This document shows positions 30,130 through 38,541 of a DNA stretch of 57,983 bases, piece by piece. The DNA comes from Rhodovulum sp. PH10. GTDB taxonomy: Bacteria > Pseudomonadota > Alphaproteobacteria > Rhizobiales > Xanthobacteraceae. Location of the stretch: the NCBI RefSeq assembly GCF_000293785.1, contig NZ_AKZI01000105.1, positions 1-57,983 on the forward strand. Reading direction: 5' to 3'. Under the pieces are notes generated by a model, which did no database searches, had not been told where the DNA came from, and worked only from the letters and a program-made list of their open reading frames with translations. Each line of letters begins with the position of its first letter. Within the stretch, counting starts at the first letter, position 1. Made by a program: the position numbers and the translations under genes.

Positions 30130-31881
30130 CTACCGTCCTCCTCGGCCGCGCGTCTTGCTCGCCGCGCTCTTCCGCGCCGTCTCGGGCGACCGGCGCTCGT
30201 CGCTCTCGGCGACCGGATCGATGTCGGTGCGGCGCAAGAGATAGTCCAGCCCGCCGACCCGGTACCAGCGATAGCCGTAGCCTTCGAGCACGAGGTGATG
30301 CAGCCCGTCGTCGCCGGCGGCGTCGTGGTCGTCGCCGAGCAGATTTATCAGAACGTCGCCGTGCGCGCCCTCGACGCCCGGCGAAAAGGCCACCTCGCGC
30401 GGCGTGGCGGCGAGGTTGTGCACGAACAGCGCCGAGTTGTTGCGCCAGTCGTAGCGCACGATCAGCACCGCCGGGTCATCGGTCTCGATCACCGAGAAAT
30501 CGCCCCAGCCGATCTCCGGCACCTCTTTGCGCATGCGGATGATCCGCTCGGTCCAGTTGAGGAGCGAGTCGGGATGGCGGCGCTGGAAGGCGGCGTTGAC
30601 GTGCTCGTAGCCCCACGGCCCCCCCGAGATCACCGGCAGCACCGGCTCGTCGGAACGGGTGAAGCCGCCCTGCGGCTCGTCCGACCACTGCATCGGCGTG
30701 CGCGCGCAATAGCGCTCCTCGAGCGAGAGATCGTCGCCCATGCCGAGCTCGTCGCCGTAGCGCAGCACCGGCGTGCCGGGCAGCGTGAACAACAGGCTGT
30801 AGGCGAGCTCGAGCCGGCGCCGGTCGCAGCCGAGCATCGGCGCGAGCCGGCGGCGGATGCCGCGGTCGTAGAGCTGCATGGTCTTGTCGGGACCGAACGC
30901 CGAAAACACCGTCTCGCGCTGCTCTTCGGTCAGCCGGCCGAGATCGAGCTCGTCGTGATTGCGAAGAAACACGCCCCACTGCGCGGTCGAGGGGCGCGGA
31001 CGGGTCGCTCTCATCGCCTCGACCAGCGGGCGACCATCGGCCGAGGCGAGCGCATAGAACAGGTTCTGGTTGACCTGGAAGTTGAACATCATGTGCATGC
31101 GGTCGCCGTCGTCGCCGAAATAGTGGAGATCGGTGTCGGGCAGCACGTTGGCTTCCGCGAGGATGATGCTGTCGCCCTTGCGCCACTGCAGAAACTCGCG
31201 AAACGTCCGCAGCATGTCGAACTGCTCGTCCGGGCTGGTGACGTCGGCGCCCTTGGTGCCGATCACGAACGGCACCGCGTCCATCCGAAAGCCGGAGACG
31301 CCGAGCTCGATCCAGAACCCCATGATCTTCAGGATTTCTGCCTGCACCTCCGGGTTCGACGTGTTCAGGTCCGGCTGAAACTCGTAGAAGCGGTGGAAGT
31401 AGTAGGCCTGCGCCGCCTCGTCGAACGTCCAGGTGGTCTCCTGCACGCCGGGAAACACCATGCCCTGGTCGGCGTTCTTCGGCTTCTTCTTCGACCAGAC
31501 GTACCAGTCGCGATATTTGGAGTTCGGGTCGCGGCGGGCGTCCTGGAACCAGGGATGCTCGATCGAGGTGTGGTTGACCACGAGGTCGATCAGCACCCGC
31601 ATGCCGCGCTGCTCGGCGCCGTGGGTGAACTCGACGAAGTCGCCGAGCGTGCCGAAGCGGGGATCGACCGAGTAGTAGTCCGAGACGTCGTAGCCGTCGT
31701 CCTTGCCGGGCGACTTCTGGAACGGCATCAGCCAGATCGCCGTCACGCCGAGGCCATTGAGATAATCCAGCCGGCGCATCAGGCCCTGAAAGTCGCCGAC
31801 GCCGTCGCCGTCGGAATCCATGAAGGTCTCGACCGACAGGCAGTAGATCACCGCGTTCTTGTACCACAGATCGCTGATCAT
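30130..31881 (-). CDS. GH13 alpha-glucan enzyme, trehalose synthase-like
   Basis: A 583-residue GH13 enzyme. The TIM barrel has catalytic Asp201 (GFRMDAVPF), Glu243 (ILAEANV) and Asp310 (LRNHDELD), plus VVNHTS and the SKYRDWYVWS segment typical of trehalose synthase (maltose alpha-D-glucosyltransferase). A beta-sandwich C domain (about 470-560) ends in a Lys/Arg/Ser tail. No maltokinase domain is fused. Some homologues are plain alpha-amylases, so maltose isomerisation is probable but not certain. ATG 31881 follows GGGGGGAAAAGC. No other trehalose or glycogen genes are nearby. Confidence 0.87.
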   Translation of the reverse strand: MISDLWYKNAVIYCLSVETFMDSDGDGVGDFQGLMRRLDYLNGLGVTAIWLMPFQKSPGKDDGYDVSDYYSVDPRFGTLGDFVEFTHGAEQRGMRVLIDLVVNHTSIEHPWFQDARRDPNSKYRDWYVWSKKKPKNADQGMVFPGVQETTWTFDEAAQAYYFHRFYEFQPDLNTSNPEVQAEILKIMGFWIELGVSGFRMDAVPFVIGTKGADVTSPDEQFDMLRTFREFLQWRKGDSIILAEANVLPDTDLHYFGDDGDRMHMMFNFQVNQNLFYALASADGRPLVEAMRATRPRPSTAQWGVFLRNHDELDLGRLTEEQRETVFSAFGPDKTMQLYDRGIRRRLAPMLGCDRRRLELAYSLLFTLPGTPVLRYGDELGMGDDLSLEERYCARTPMQWSDEPQGGFTRSDEPVLPVISGGPWGYEHVNAAFQRRHPDSLLNWTERIIRMRKEVPEIGWGDFSVIETDDPAVLIVRYDWRNNSALFVHNLAATPREVAFSPGVEGAHGDVLINLLGDDHDAAGDDGLHHLVLEGYGYRWYRVGGLDYLLRRTDIDPVAESDERRSPETARKSAASKTRGRGGR

Positions 31882-32125
31882 GCTTTTCCCCCCCACGCGC
31901 GCGGCGTCGCGCCGGCCGAGTGGTCGGCCGAATGGTCGACCGGGCGCCGTTCGAACGTGAACCGCCGGACGCGAGGGAGGTTCCTACTCACCGGAGGCGC
32001 GGACGCGCCCGCCGGGCGCACCGGCCGCGCTGCCACGCTGCGCCCGCCCTTGCGAACCCTCCGGCGTTCGGCATAGTCCCCGTCGAACGGCGCCGCCCGG
32101 CGCCGCCGACCTTCGGAGTTTCAGC

Positions 32126-32629
32126 GTGCCGGTGCGGACCATCGTGACATTTCCCGATCCGCGGCTGCGCGAGCCGGCGCGGCCGGTGGAGGCGTTCGGC
32201 GACCGCCTGAAGGCGCTCGCCGCCGATCTCCTCGACACCATGCGGGCGGCGCCCGGCATCGGCATCACCGCGCCGCATGTCGGCGTGCCGCTGCGCCTCG
32301 TGGTGATCGCGCTGTCGGCCGCCGACGGCGTGCGGATTTACGCCAATCCGGTGATCGACTGGTCGTCTCCCGAGACCCGCGCGCATCCCGAAGGCAGCGT
32401 CTCGATGCCGGGCGTCTCCGAGGAGATCGAGCGCCCGGCCCGCGTGCGGCTGACCTGGCAGGATCTCGACGGCGGCTACGAGACCGGCGAGGCGGACGGC
32501 CTGCTCGCGGTGTGCCTGCAGCACGAGATCGACCAGCTCGACGGCGTCTTCTGGGTCGACCGGCTGTCGCGGCTGAAACGCGAGCGGGTGATCAAGCGGT
32601 TCGAGAAGCTGCGACGCCCCGGCCGTTGA
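32126..32629 (+). CDS. Peptide deformylase-like protein lacking metal ligands
   Basis: A 167-residue protein with the whole peptide deformylase fold but altered catalytic motifs. GxGxAAxQ reads GIGITAPH (44-51); EGCLS reads EGSVS (89-93), so the metal-binding Cys is Ser91; HExDH reads HEIDQ (133-137), so the second metal His is Gln137. Only His133 and Glu134 remain. Family knowledge says both lost residues are Fe/Zn ligands, so deformylase activity is unlikely. To my recollection similar EGSVS/HEIDQ paralogues occur in other Rhizobiales, suggesting a retained non-canonical role. The start codon is GTG 32126. Confidence 0.87.
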   Translation: MPVRTIVTFPDPRLREPARPVEAFGDRLKALAADLLDTMRAAPGIGITAPHVGVPLRLVVIALSAADGVRIYANPVIDWSSPETRAHPEGSVSMPGVSEEIERPARVRLTWQDLDGGYETGEADGLLAVCLQHEIDQLDGVFWVDRLSRLKRERVIKRFEKLRRPGR

Positions 32630-32702
32630 CGTTCGCCGCAACGGGACTATGGTCGGCGCCGCGTGCCACCCCCACGCTCGACCAGCCCCCGGACATTCCG
32701 CA

Positions 32703-33260
32703 ATGGATTTCTTCTCGCCGGCCCAGTGCGCCGGCTATGTCGCATTCGTCTTCGGCTTCTCCGCCTTCCTGCAGAAGCGCGACACGCCGCTCAAGGCGCT
32801 CAACGCCGCCGAATGCCTCGCCTACACGCTGCATTTCGCGCTGCTCGGCAACCCTCCGGCCGCCGCCTGCGCGCTGATCTCGTCCGCCCGCTCGGTCCTC
32901 GCCGTCACGGTGCGGGCGAAGGGCATCGTCTGGATCGTCCTCGCGGTGATCGCCGCGACCGGCTTCGTGGTGGTGCGCACGCCGCTCGGCATCCTGCCGG
33001 TGATCGCCACCTGCTCGGCGACGCTGGCGATGTTCCTGATGCGCGGCATCCCGATGCGGCTGGCGCTTCTGCTGGCGACCGCGCTGTGGCTGGTCAACAA
33101 CATCGCCAGCGGCTCGATCGGCGGCACCTTGCTCGAGAGCTTCATCGCGCTCGCCAACGTCTCGACGATGGTGCGGATGCTGCTCGACGCTGCGCGCGAA
33201 AAGAAGAAGCGGAGCGGGCCGCAAATGCTCGGCAGCGGTCAGCCGAGCGCCTCGGCATAG
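32703..33260 (+). CDS. YgjV-family inner membrane protein
   Basis: A 185-residue membrane protein with about five or six helices, similar to Imp-YgjV: FSPAQCAGYVAFVFGFSAFLQKRD, NAAECLAYTLHFALLGNP, NNIASGSIGGTLLESFIALANVSTMVR. The function of the family is unknown. ATG 32703 starts the first helix. Its last 22 bases overlap the end of the convergent ArsC-like gene, and its terminal residues (SGPQMLGSGQPSASA) are low complexity. Confidence 0.85.
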   Translation: MDFFSPAQCAGYVAFVFGFSAFLQKRDTPLKALNAAECLAYTLHFALLGNPPAAACALISSARSVLAVTVRAKGIVWIVLAVIAATGFVVVRTPLGILPVIATCSATLAMFLMRGIPMRLALLLATALWLVNNIASGSIGGTLLESFIALANVSTMVRMLLDAAREKKKRSGPQMLGSGQPSASA

Positions 33261-33595
33261 CGCTCCGGCGAGAAGCCGACCAGCAGCGGCCCGGCGCCCT
33301 CGAGCACCGGCCGCTTGATCATCGACGGCTCGTCCAGCATCAGCGCGATCGCCTTCGCCTCGTCGAGGTCTTGCTTGTCGGCCTCGGGCAGCTTGCGAAA
33401 GGTGGTGCCGGCGCGGTTGAGGAGCTTTTCCCAACCCACCTCGCCGACCCAACCCGCGAGCGTCACACGATCGATGCCATGGCTCTTGTAGTCGTGAAAC
33501 GCGTAGGCGACGCCGTGCTCGTCGAGCCAGGCGCGCGCCTTCTTCATCGTGTCGCACGCCTTGATCCCGTAAAGGGTGATGCGCCCGCTCGCCAC
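33239..33595 (-). CDS. ArsC/Spx-family reductase-like protein (YffB type)
   Basis: A 118-residue thioredoxin-fold protein. The N-terminal strand and active site read ITLYGIKACDTMKKARAWLDEHG, with a single cysteine (Cys in KACDTMK), as in YffB. The C-terminal KRPVLEGAGPLLVGFSPERY matches the conserved cis-Pro and tail (MIKRPV). YffB-like proteins bind glutathione; arsenate reduction is not established for them. The start is GTG 33595, preceded by GGGAGG; no ATG fits. It overlaps the YgjV gene tail to tail. Confidence 0.87.
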   Translation of the reverse strand: MASGRITLYGIKACDTMKKARAWLDEHGVAYAFHDYKSHGIDRVTLAGWVGEVGWEKLLNRAGTTFRKLPEADKQDLDEAKAIALMLDEPSMIKRPVLEGAGPLLVGFSPERYAEALG

Positions 33596-33758
33596 CGCTG
33601 AAAACCTCCCGTTCACGCCGGCCGCACTCCTGCCGCGGCGACGCCCTGCCGATACCACAGACGGCGGCGAGGAGAGAGGTTAGAGTGATCGTACCGCGTT
33701 CGTCTCCCCTTGCGCCGCCTGAAGACCGCCAGCCGCCCACCCGCGAGGCCCGCCACCC

Positions 33759-35396
33759 TTGCACACCGTGACGACCGTCCTGCTTCTTCTGCTCGCCGTG
33801 GTGGTGACGGCGAGCCTGTCTCGCATGCTGCCGGTGGCGATCCCGCGGCCGCTGGTGCAGATCGCCTTCGGTGCCGCCATCGGCCTGGTCGCCCCCTTGC
33901 GGGTCGATCTCGATCCCGAGCTGTTCTTCCTCCTGTTTCTGCCGCCGCTCCTCTTCCTCGACGGCTGGCGCATCCCCAAGGACGAGCTCGCCCGCGACCG
34001 CGGCGCCGTGCTCGAGCTCGCGCTCGGCCTCGTCGTCTTCACCGTGCTCGGCATGGGCCTCCTGATCCACTGGATCATCCCGGCGATGCCGCTCGGCGTC
34101 GCCTTCGCGCTCGCCGCCGTCCTGTCGCCGACCGACCCGATCGCGGTGTCGTCGATCGCCCGGCGAGTGCCGATCCCGAAACGGATGATGCACATCCTGG
34201 AGGGCGAATCGCTCCTCAACGACGCCTCGGGCCTGGTGTGCTTCCGCTTCGCGGTGGCGGCGGTCGCGACCGGCGGCTTCTCGCTGGTCGATGCGGCGCT
34301 GACCTTCGTGTGGATGGCGGCCGGCGGCCTGTTCATCGGCGCCACGGTGACGCTCGCGATCATGCGCACCAAGGAGTGGATCGGCCGCCGGTTCGGCGAG
34401 GATTCCGGCTCCAACATCCTGGTGAGCCTGTTGATCCCGTTCGCCGCCTATCTCTCGGCCGAGCATCTCGGCGGCTCCGGCATTCTCGCCGCGGTCGCCG
34501 CCGGGCTCGCCATGAGCTTCGCCGAGGCGAGCGGCCAGGCGCTCGCCGCCACCCGGATCCGCCGCCGCGCGGTGTGGGACATGATCCAGTTCGCCACCAA
34601 CGGCGTCGTCTTCGTGCTGCTCGGCGAGCAGCTGCCGGCGATCGTGCCGAACGCGCAGCAGACCGTGGCGCTGACCGGCCACACCAGCCCGTTCTGGCTG
34701 ATCGGCTATGTCGTGGCGATCGCGCTCGCCCTCACCACCCTGCGCTTCCTGTGGGCGGCGGTGTCGCTGAAGCTCACTTGGTACCGCCGCTGGGGCGGCA
34801 CCGGCTCGCCGGCCGACCAGCCCGGCCTGTTGCGGCTGGTGCTGGCGATGTCGTGCGCCGGCGCGCGCGGCGCGGTGACGCTCGCCGGCATCCTCACCCT
34901 GCCGTTCGTGCTGCCGACCGGCGAGCCGTTTCCCGCCCGCGACCTCGCGATCGTGCTGGCGATGGGGGTGATCGTCGCCTCGCTGGTGATCGCCAGCGTC
35001 GGCCTGCCGCTGCTGCTGAACGGGCTGACCTTGCCGGCCGAGCCGTCGCACGCCGACGAGGAGAGCCTCGCCCGCACCGCCGCCGCCGAGGCGGCGATCG
35101 CCCGGCTCGAGGAGGTGCAGCATCTGATGGCCGAGGGCCGCCCGGACGCCGACCGCTATGTCGACATCGCCGCCCGCCTGATGGACCTCTATCGCCTGCG
35201 GATCGACCAGAACAGCGGCGACGACCAGGTGCGCGCCCGCGAGGACGCGGCGATCGAGCGCCGCATGCGGGTGGCCGCGGTGCGCGCCTCGCGCGAGGCG
35301 GTGTGGCGGCTCTTGCGCGAGCGCCGGATCGGCAGCGAGATCGCCTCCAAGCTGGTGCAGGAGTTCGACCTTCTGGAGACCCGCTACGTCGCCTGA
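33759..35396 (+). CDS. Na+/H+ antiporter, CPA1 family (NhaP/NhaX-like)
   Basis: A 545-residue antiporter with about 12 transmembrane helices (1-420) and a cytoplasmic helical tail (430-545). The ion-binding region AAVLSPTDPIAVSSIA and the LEGESLLNDASGLVCFRF motif are characteristic of bacterial CPA1 exchangers (TIGR00831). It would exchange cytoplasmic Na+ or K+ for protons. The first usable codon is TTG 33759 with GTG 33768 as alternative; neither is preceded by a strong site, so the exact N-terminus is uncertain by three residues. Confidence 0.92.
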   Translation: MHTVTTVLLLLLAVVVTASLSRMLPVAIPRPLVQIAFGAAIGLVAPLRVDLDPELFFLLFLPPLLFLDGWRIPKDELARDRGAVLELALGLVVFTVLGMGLLIHWIIPAMPLGVAFALAAVLSPTDPIAVSSIARRVPIPKRMMHILEGESLLNDASGLVCFRFAVAAVATGGFSLVDAALTFVWMAAGGLFIGATVTLAIMRTKEWIGRRFGEDSGSNILVSLLIPFAAYLSAEHLGGSGILAAVAAGLAMSFAEASGQALAATRIRRRAVWDMIQFATNGVVFVLLGEQLPAIVPNAQQTVALTGHTSPFWLIGYVVAIALALTTLRFLWAAVSLKLTWYRRWGGTGSPADQPGLLRLVLAMSCAGARGAVTLAGILTLPFVLPTGEPFPARDLAIVLAMGVIVASLVIASVGLPLLLNGLTLPAEPSHADEESLARTAAAEAAIARLEEVQHLMAEGRPDADRYVDIAARLMDLYRLRIDQNSGDDQVRAREDAAIERRMRVAAVRASREAVWRLLRERRIGSEIASKLVQEFDLLETRYVA

Positions 35397-35582
35397 TTTT
35401 TCGCCTCGCCGGGTCGGCGACGAGCCGCTTCGGACTCCGGGCGGTTTGGGGCATAATGCCGTTGGGTCACACGATCCCCGGCCGGCGCCTCGCAGCTTTC
35501 CCGGCGTCGCCGGTCACCTGTTCGAAACGCCGTGCTCGCCCGGATCGGCCCCGTGTTTCGCCGACCATCGAGGAATCCCGAC

Positions 35583-35801
35583 ATGCCCGACTTTCCCGCC
35601 GACGACGTCCGCACCGTCGCCTGCGCGCTCACCACCAGCGCGATCGACCTGCTCGTCGTGGAGGATGCCAACGCCTATCACCGCTGCCGCTTCTGCGGCG
35701 CCTCGGTGCCGTGGCAGCAGCCGGCCGAGCAGATCGTCCACAAGGGCGACTGCCCCGTCACGGTGGCGCGGCGCCTGCTGGCGATCGCCGCCTCCGCCTG
35801 A
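35583..35801 (+). CDS. Small CCHC zinc-knuckle-like protein
   Basis: A 72-residue protein I do not recognise. After a helical N-terminus there is a likely zinc site: H33-x-C35-x2-C38 (YHRCRFCGASVPW) and H53-x3-C57 (HKGDCPV), then an Ala/Arg helix. It begins at ATG 35583, after GAGGAATCCCG, and ends 61 bp before the heme oxygenase gene, with no terminator between them, so they could be co-transcribed. The two may act together in heme or iron metabolism, but nothing in the sequence proves it. Confidence 0.65.
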   Translation: MPDFPADDVRTVACALTTSAIDLLVVEDANAYHRCRFCGASVPWQQPAEQIVHKGDCPVTVARRLLAIAASA

Positions 35802-35862
35802 CGCCCGTGTGGGCGGCCGATACCCCGGCCGCGGTGATCGTCACGACAGAGTTGCAAATCCC

Positions 35863-36468
35863 ATGACGACGGCGCCCTCTTCCGGCTCCGACACGGCGGC
35901 TTCGCGCTGGCGCCGCCTGCAGGCCGACACCGACACCGTTCACCGCGCGCTCGACGCCCGCATCATGGCGGCCGATCCGTTCCGCGACCGCGCCCGCTAC
36001 GGCCTCTTCCTGGCGATGCAGATCGCGATTTTTCGCGATGTCGACGCGCTCTATGCCGACCCTGCCCTGCGGGCGGTGTTTCCCGACCTCGCGACGCGCC
36101 GCAAGCTCGGCCTGGCCGAGCAGGACGCCGCCGATCTCGGCCTCGCGGTGCCGCGGCTCGCCGAGCCCGCCTTCGCCGGCACGATCGATGCCCCGACCGG
36201 CATGGGCTGGCTCTATGTGGTCGAGGGGGCCGATCTCGGCGCGCCGTTCCTCCTGCAGGAGACGCGCAAGATCGGCGTCGACGAAACATTCGGCGCCCGC
36301 CACATGCAGGGGCCCGAGCACGGCCGCGGCCTGCACTGGCGGCTGTTCACCGAGGCGCTCGACGCCGCCTCTCTGACCGCCGCCGAGGATGCCCGCGTGC
36401 TGGCCGGCGCCCACGCCGCCTTCGCCCGCGCCAACGTCTTGTTCGAGGCGGCGGGGCTTTCGGCGTAA
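35863..36468 (+). CDS. Heme oxygenase (biliverdin-producing type)
   Basis: A 201-residue all-helical protein of the bacterial heme oxygenase family. The proximal histidine is in the first helix (TDTVHRALDARIM, His31 by count), and the distal-helix glycines appear in GMGWLYVVEGADLGAPFL. It opens heme to biliverdin, CO and iron. In related phototrophs this enzyme supplies biliverdin to bacteriophytochromes or recycles iron; neither phytochrome nor heme uptake genes lie here. ATG 35863 fits; longer frames run into the gap. Confidence 0.85.
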   Translation: MTTAPSSGSDTAASRWRRLQADTDTVHRALDARIMAADPFRDRARYGLFLAMQIAIFRDVDALYADPALRAVFPDLATRRKLGLAEQDAADLGLAVPRLAEPAFAGTIDAPTGMGWLYVVEGADLGAPFLLQETRKIGVDETFGARHMQGPEHGRGLHWRLFTEALDAASLTAAEDARVLAGAHAAFARANVLFEAAGLSA

Positions 36469-36488
36469 TATCGACAGCGGGAAACCAT

Positions 36489-36595
36489 GACCTCATCCCG
36501 AGGGGCCGTGAAGCGACCGTCTCGAAGGATGAGGCCCCCACCGTGGCCTCGCCCTTCGAGACGCACTCCTGCGGAGTGCTCCTCAGGACGAGGTC
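36489..36595. repeat. Dispersed nested palindrome (GACCTCATCC.../...GGACGAGGTC)
   Basis: Outer arms GACCTCATCCCGAGG (36489 on) and CCTCAGGACGAGGTC (36581-36595); inner arms CGTCTCGAAGGATGAGGCC (36518-36536) and GGCCTCGCCCTTCGAGACG (36545-36563). The same family has another copy at 57241-57284. Such elements are common in Bradyrhizobium-like genomes. Confidence 0.75.
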
Positions 36596-36648
36596 GGGCT
36601 CTGTCGCCGTTGGTATGAGCCGCACCCTCCAGATCGCTTTCCACGAAG

Positions 36649-36684
36649 CGCCGGCCGTGCCCCCCACGGCCGGCGTTTTTTTTT
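36649..36684 (+). terminator. Strong rho-independent terminator after heme oxygenase
   Basis: Perfect 11-bp stem CGCCGGCCGTG (36649-36659) and CACGGCCGGCG (36665-36675), 5-nt loop, then nine Ts. It separates the heme oxygenase unit from the efflux operon. Confidence 0.9.
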
Positions 36685-36774
36685 CGTCCCCGTCCGCACC
36701 ACCGCCGCTCCCCTTTCACGGATCCGAGAGCCACCCCACGGGCCGCTTGCCGACAACCGCGCCTCGAGATAAAT

Positions 36775-36794
36775 ATGACTGACCGGTCAGTCAT
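36775..36794 (+). promoter_or_regulatory. Perfect 20-bp palindromic operator of the TetR/efflux operon
   Basis: ATGACTGACCGGTCAGTCAT is a perfect palindrome ending directly before the AGGAGA ribosome binding site of the tetR gene. An AT-rich GATAAATAT just upstream can be the -10 box. A site here would block both transcription and ribosome access; autoregulation by the first gene product is the obvious reading. Confidence 0.8.
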
Positions 36795-36805
36795 AGGAGA
36801 GCACC

Positions 36806-37732
36806 GTGCCGTCCGAGAAGCCGCCCCGAACGAGACGCCCGGCAGGCGAGAGCCGCACGCGCGGGTCGGCCGCGGACGAGAAGAACGCATCCGCCCCGAG
36901 CATGGCCCGCGCACCGCGGACCGCCGAGCCGCAAGGCGCCACGCCGAAAAGCACGGCCGGAAAACGGACGGCGAAGGGCGGCACGGCAGCGAAAGGAGCC
37001 TCGGCGACAGGCACGGCGAAGCCGGTCCCGGCGCCGCAAAAAAAGCCCTCGCGCGCACCGGCACGGGCCGCAGGCGCCCGTGCCAGAACGGCCGCCGCTC
37101 CGGCCTCCGCGTCCCGCCCCCGGAAACGCCGGACGATCCGCCCCGAGCAGGCCGCCGCCCGCCGCGAGGCGATCTTGCGCGCAGCCCTCGAGGTTTTCGG
37201 CGAGAACGGCTTCGCCGCCGCGAGGCTCGACGACGTCGCGGCCCGCGCCGGCGTCGCCAAGGGCACGATCTATCTCTATTTCCGCGACAAGGACGCGCTG
37301 TTCCAGGAGCTGATCGCGGCGATGATGGGCCCGCTGATCGCCGATCTGAAGGCGCTGTCGACCGCCGACCTGCCGCCCCGCACCGCGATCGAGCGGCTTC
37401 TGTCGCTGTTCGCCAAGGAGGTGCTCGGCACCGAGCGCCGACAGGTGCTGCGCCTGGTGCTGGCGGAAGGCCCGCGCTTCCCGAAGGTCGCCGAGTTCCA
37501 CTTCTGCCACGTGGTCGGCCCGGCGATCGGCGCGATCGGCGTGCTGATGAAGCGGGCCGCCGCGGAGGGCGTGGTAAACCCGCGGCTCGCCGAGTTTCCA
37601 CAGCTCGTCGTCGCGCCGGGGCTGATGTCGGTGGTGTGGACCAGCCTGTTCGACCGCTTCATGCCGCTCGATCCGGAAAGGCTGCTCGCCGCCCATCTCG
37701 ACGTGCTGTTCGGCGCCGGAGAACGGCGATGA
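36806..37732 (+). CDS. TetR-family repressor with long basic N-terminal extension
   Basis: A 308-residue regulator. Residues 1-112 form a Lys/Arg/Ala/Pro/Thr-rich tail predicted to be disordered. The TetR helix-turn-helix follows (about 117-165: REAILRAALEVFGENGFAAARLDDVAARAGVAKGTIYLYFRDKDAL), then the ligand-binding helical domain. The extension is unusual for TetR proteins (normally about 200 residues). GTG 36806 is preceded by AGGAGA at good spacing, so it is probably translated; a start nearer the domain is possible but less supported. It overlaps the next gene by ATGA and probably binds the palindrome upstream. Confidence 0.87.
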   Translation: MPSEKPPRTRRPAGESRTRGSAADEKNASAPSMARAPRTAEPQGATPKSTAGKRTAKGGTAAKGASATGTAKPVPAPQKKPSRAPARAAGARARTAAAPASASRPRKRRTIRPEQAAARREAILRAALEVFGENGFAAARLDDVAARAGVAKGTIYLYFRDKDALFQELIAAMMGPLIADLKALSTADLPPRTAIERLLSLFAKEVLGTERRQVLRLVLAEGPRFPKVAEFHFCHVVGPAIGAIGVLMKRAAAEGVVNPRLAEFPQLVVAPGLMSVVWTSLFDRFMPLDPERLLAAHLDVLFGAGERR

Positions 37733-38541
37733 ACATGCAACCGCCTCGTCTCGGCCGCCGGCCGGCCGCCCTCCTCGCGCTGGTCGCCACGCTCGCGCTG
37801 CCGCTCGCCGGCTGCAGCGAGGAGCCGAAGGTTTATCAGGGCTGGGTCGAGGCCGATCTGATCTTCGTCGCGCCCGACGAGGTCGGCCGCTTGCAGACGC
37901 TCGCCGCCAAGGAAGGCGACCACGTGGAAGCCGGGGCGCCGCTGTTCACGCTCGACGACGACCTCCAAGCGGCGGAGGTCAACATGTACAAGGCGCAGCT
38001 CGAGAACGCGGAGTCCGCCTTCTCCCGCGCCGACACCTTGCTGAAGACCCGGACCGGCACCCAAAAAGCCTACGACGAGGCGGAGGCGGCGCTGCGCACG
38101 GCGCGTGCGCGGCTCGTCACCGCGCAGACACGGCTCGATCGCCGCCGCCGGGTGAGCCCGGTGACCGGCACCGTGCAGCAGGTCTATTACCGCCCCGGCG
38201 AGATCGTTCCGGCCGACCGCCCGGTGCTCGCCATCTTGCCGCCGGAGAATCTGAAAGTCCGGTTCTTCGTGCCGGAGGCGCTGCTGCCGTCGATCCGCCA
38301 CGGCGAGAGGGTGCGGGTCGGCTGCGACGGCTGCGTCGCCGGGCTGACCGCGAAAGTGAGCTTCATCGCGCGCCAGGCAGAATTCACGCCGCCGGTGATC
38401 TACTCGCTCGAGGAGCGTCACAAGCTCGTCTATCTGATCGAGGCGAAGCCGGACGATCCGGAAAAGCTCCGGGTCGGCCAGCCGGTCGACGTCGCGCTCG
38501 GGACGCCGGCGCCCGCGAAAGCCGCCGAGGCGCGCAAATGA
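37729..38541 (+). CDS. HlyD-type membrane fusion lipoprotein (YbhG-like)
   Basis: A 270-residue periplasmic adaptor. The N-terminus is a lipoprotein signal with lipobox LAGC at about residues 27-30. A biotinyl-lipoyl domain (VAPDEVGRLQTLAAKEGDHVEAGAPLFTLDD), a coiled coil (about 85-140) and beta-barrel parts follow. It links the inner membrane ATPase/permease to an outer membrane channel, which is not encoded here. It begins at ATG 37729 inside the tetR stop (ATGA) and overlaps the ATPase gene by another ATGA. The order TetR-HlyD-ATPase-permease recalls E. coli cecR-ybhGFSR. Confidence 0.92.
   Translation: MNMQPPRLGRRPAALLALVATLALPLAGCSEEPKVYQGWVEADLIFVAPDEVGRLQTLAAKEGDHVEAGAPLFTLDDDLQAAEVNMYKAQLENAESAFSRADTLLKTRTGTQKAYDEAEAALRTARARLVTAQTRLDRRRRVSPVTGTVQQVYYRPGEIVPADRPVLAILPPENLKVRFFVPEALLPSIRHGERVRVGCDGCVAGLTAKVSFIARQAEFTPPVIYSLEERHKLVYLIEAKPDDPEKLRVGQPVDVALGTPAPAKAAEARK

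Noticed and set aside
32592-35123. An 843-residue minus-strand frame opposite ygjV, the ArsC-like gene and the antiporter
   Set aside because: Shadow of the antiporter gene; no domain and biased His/Arg/Glu content.
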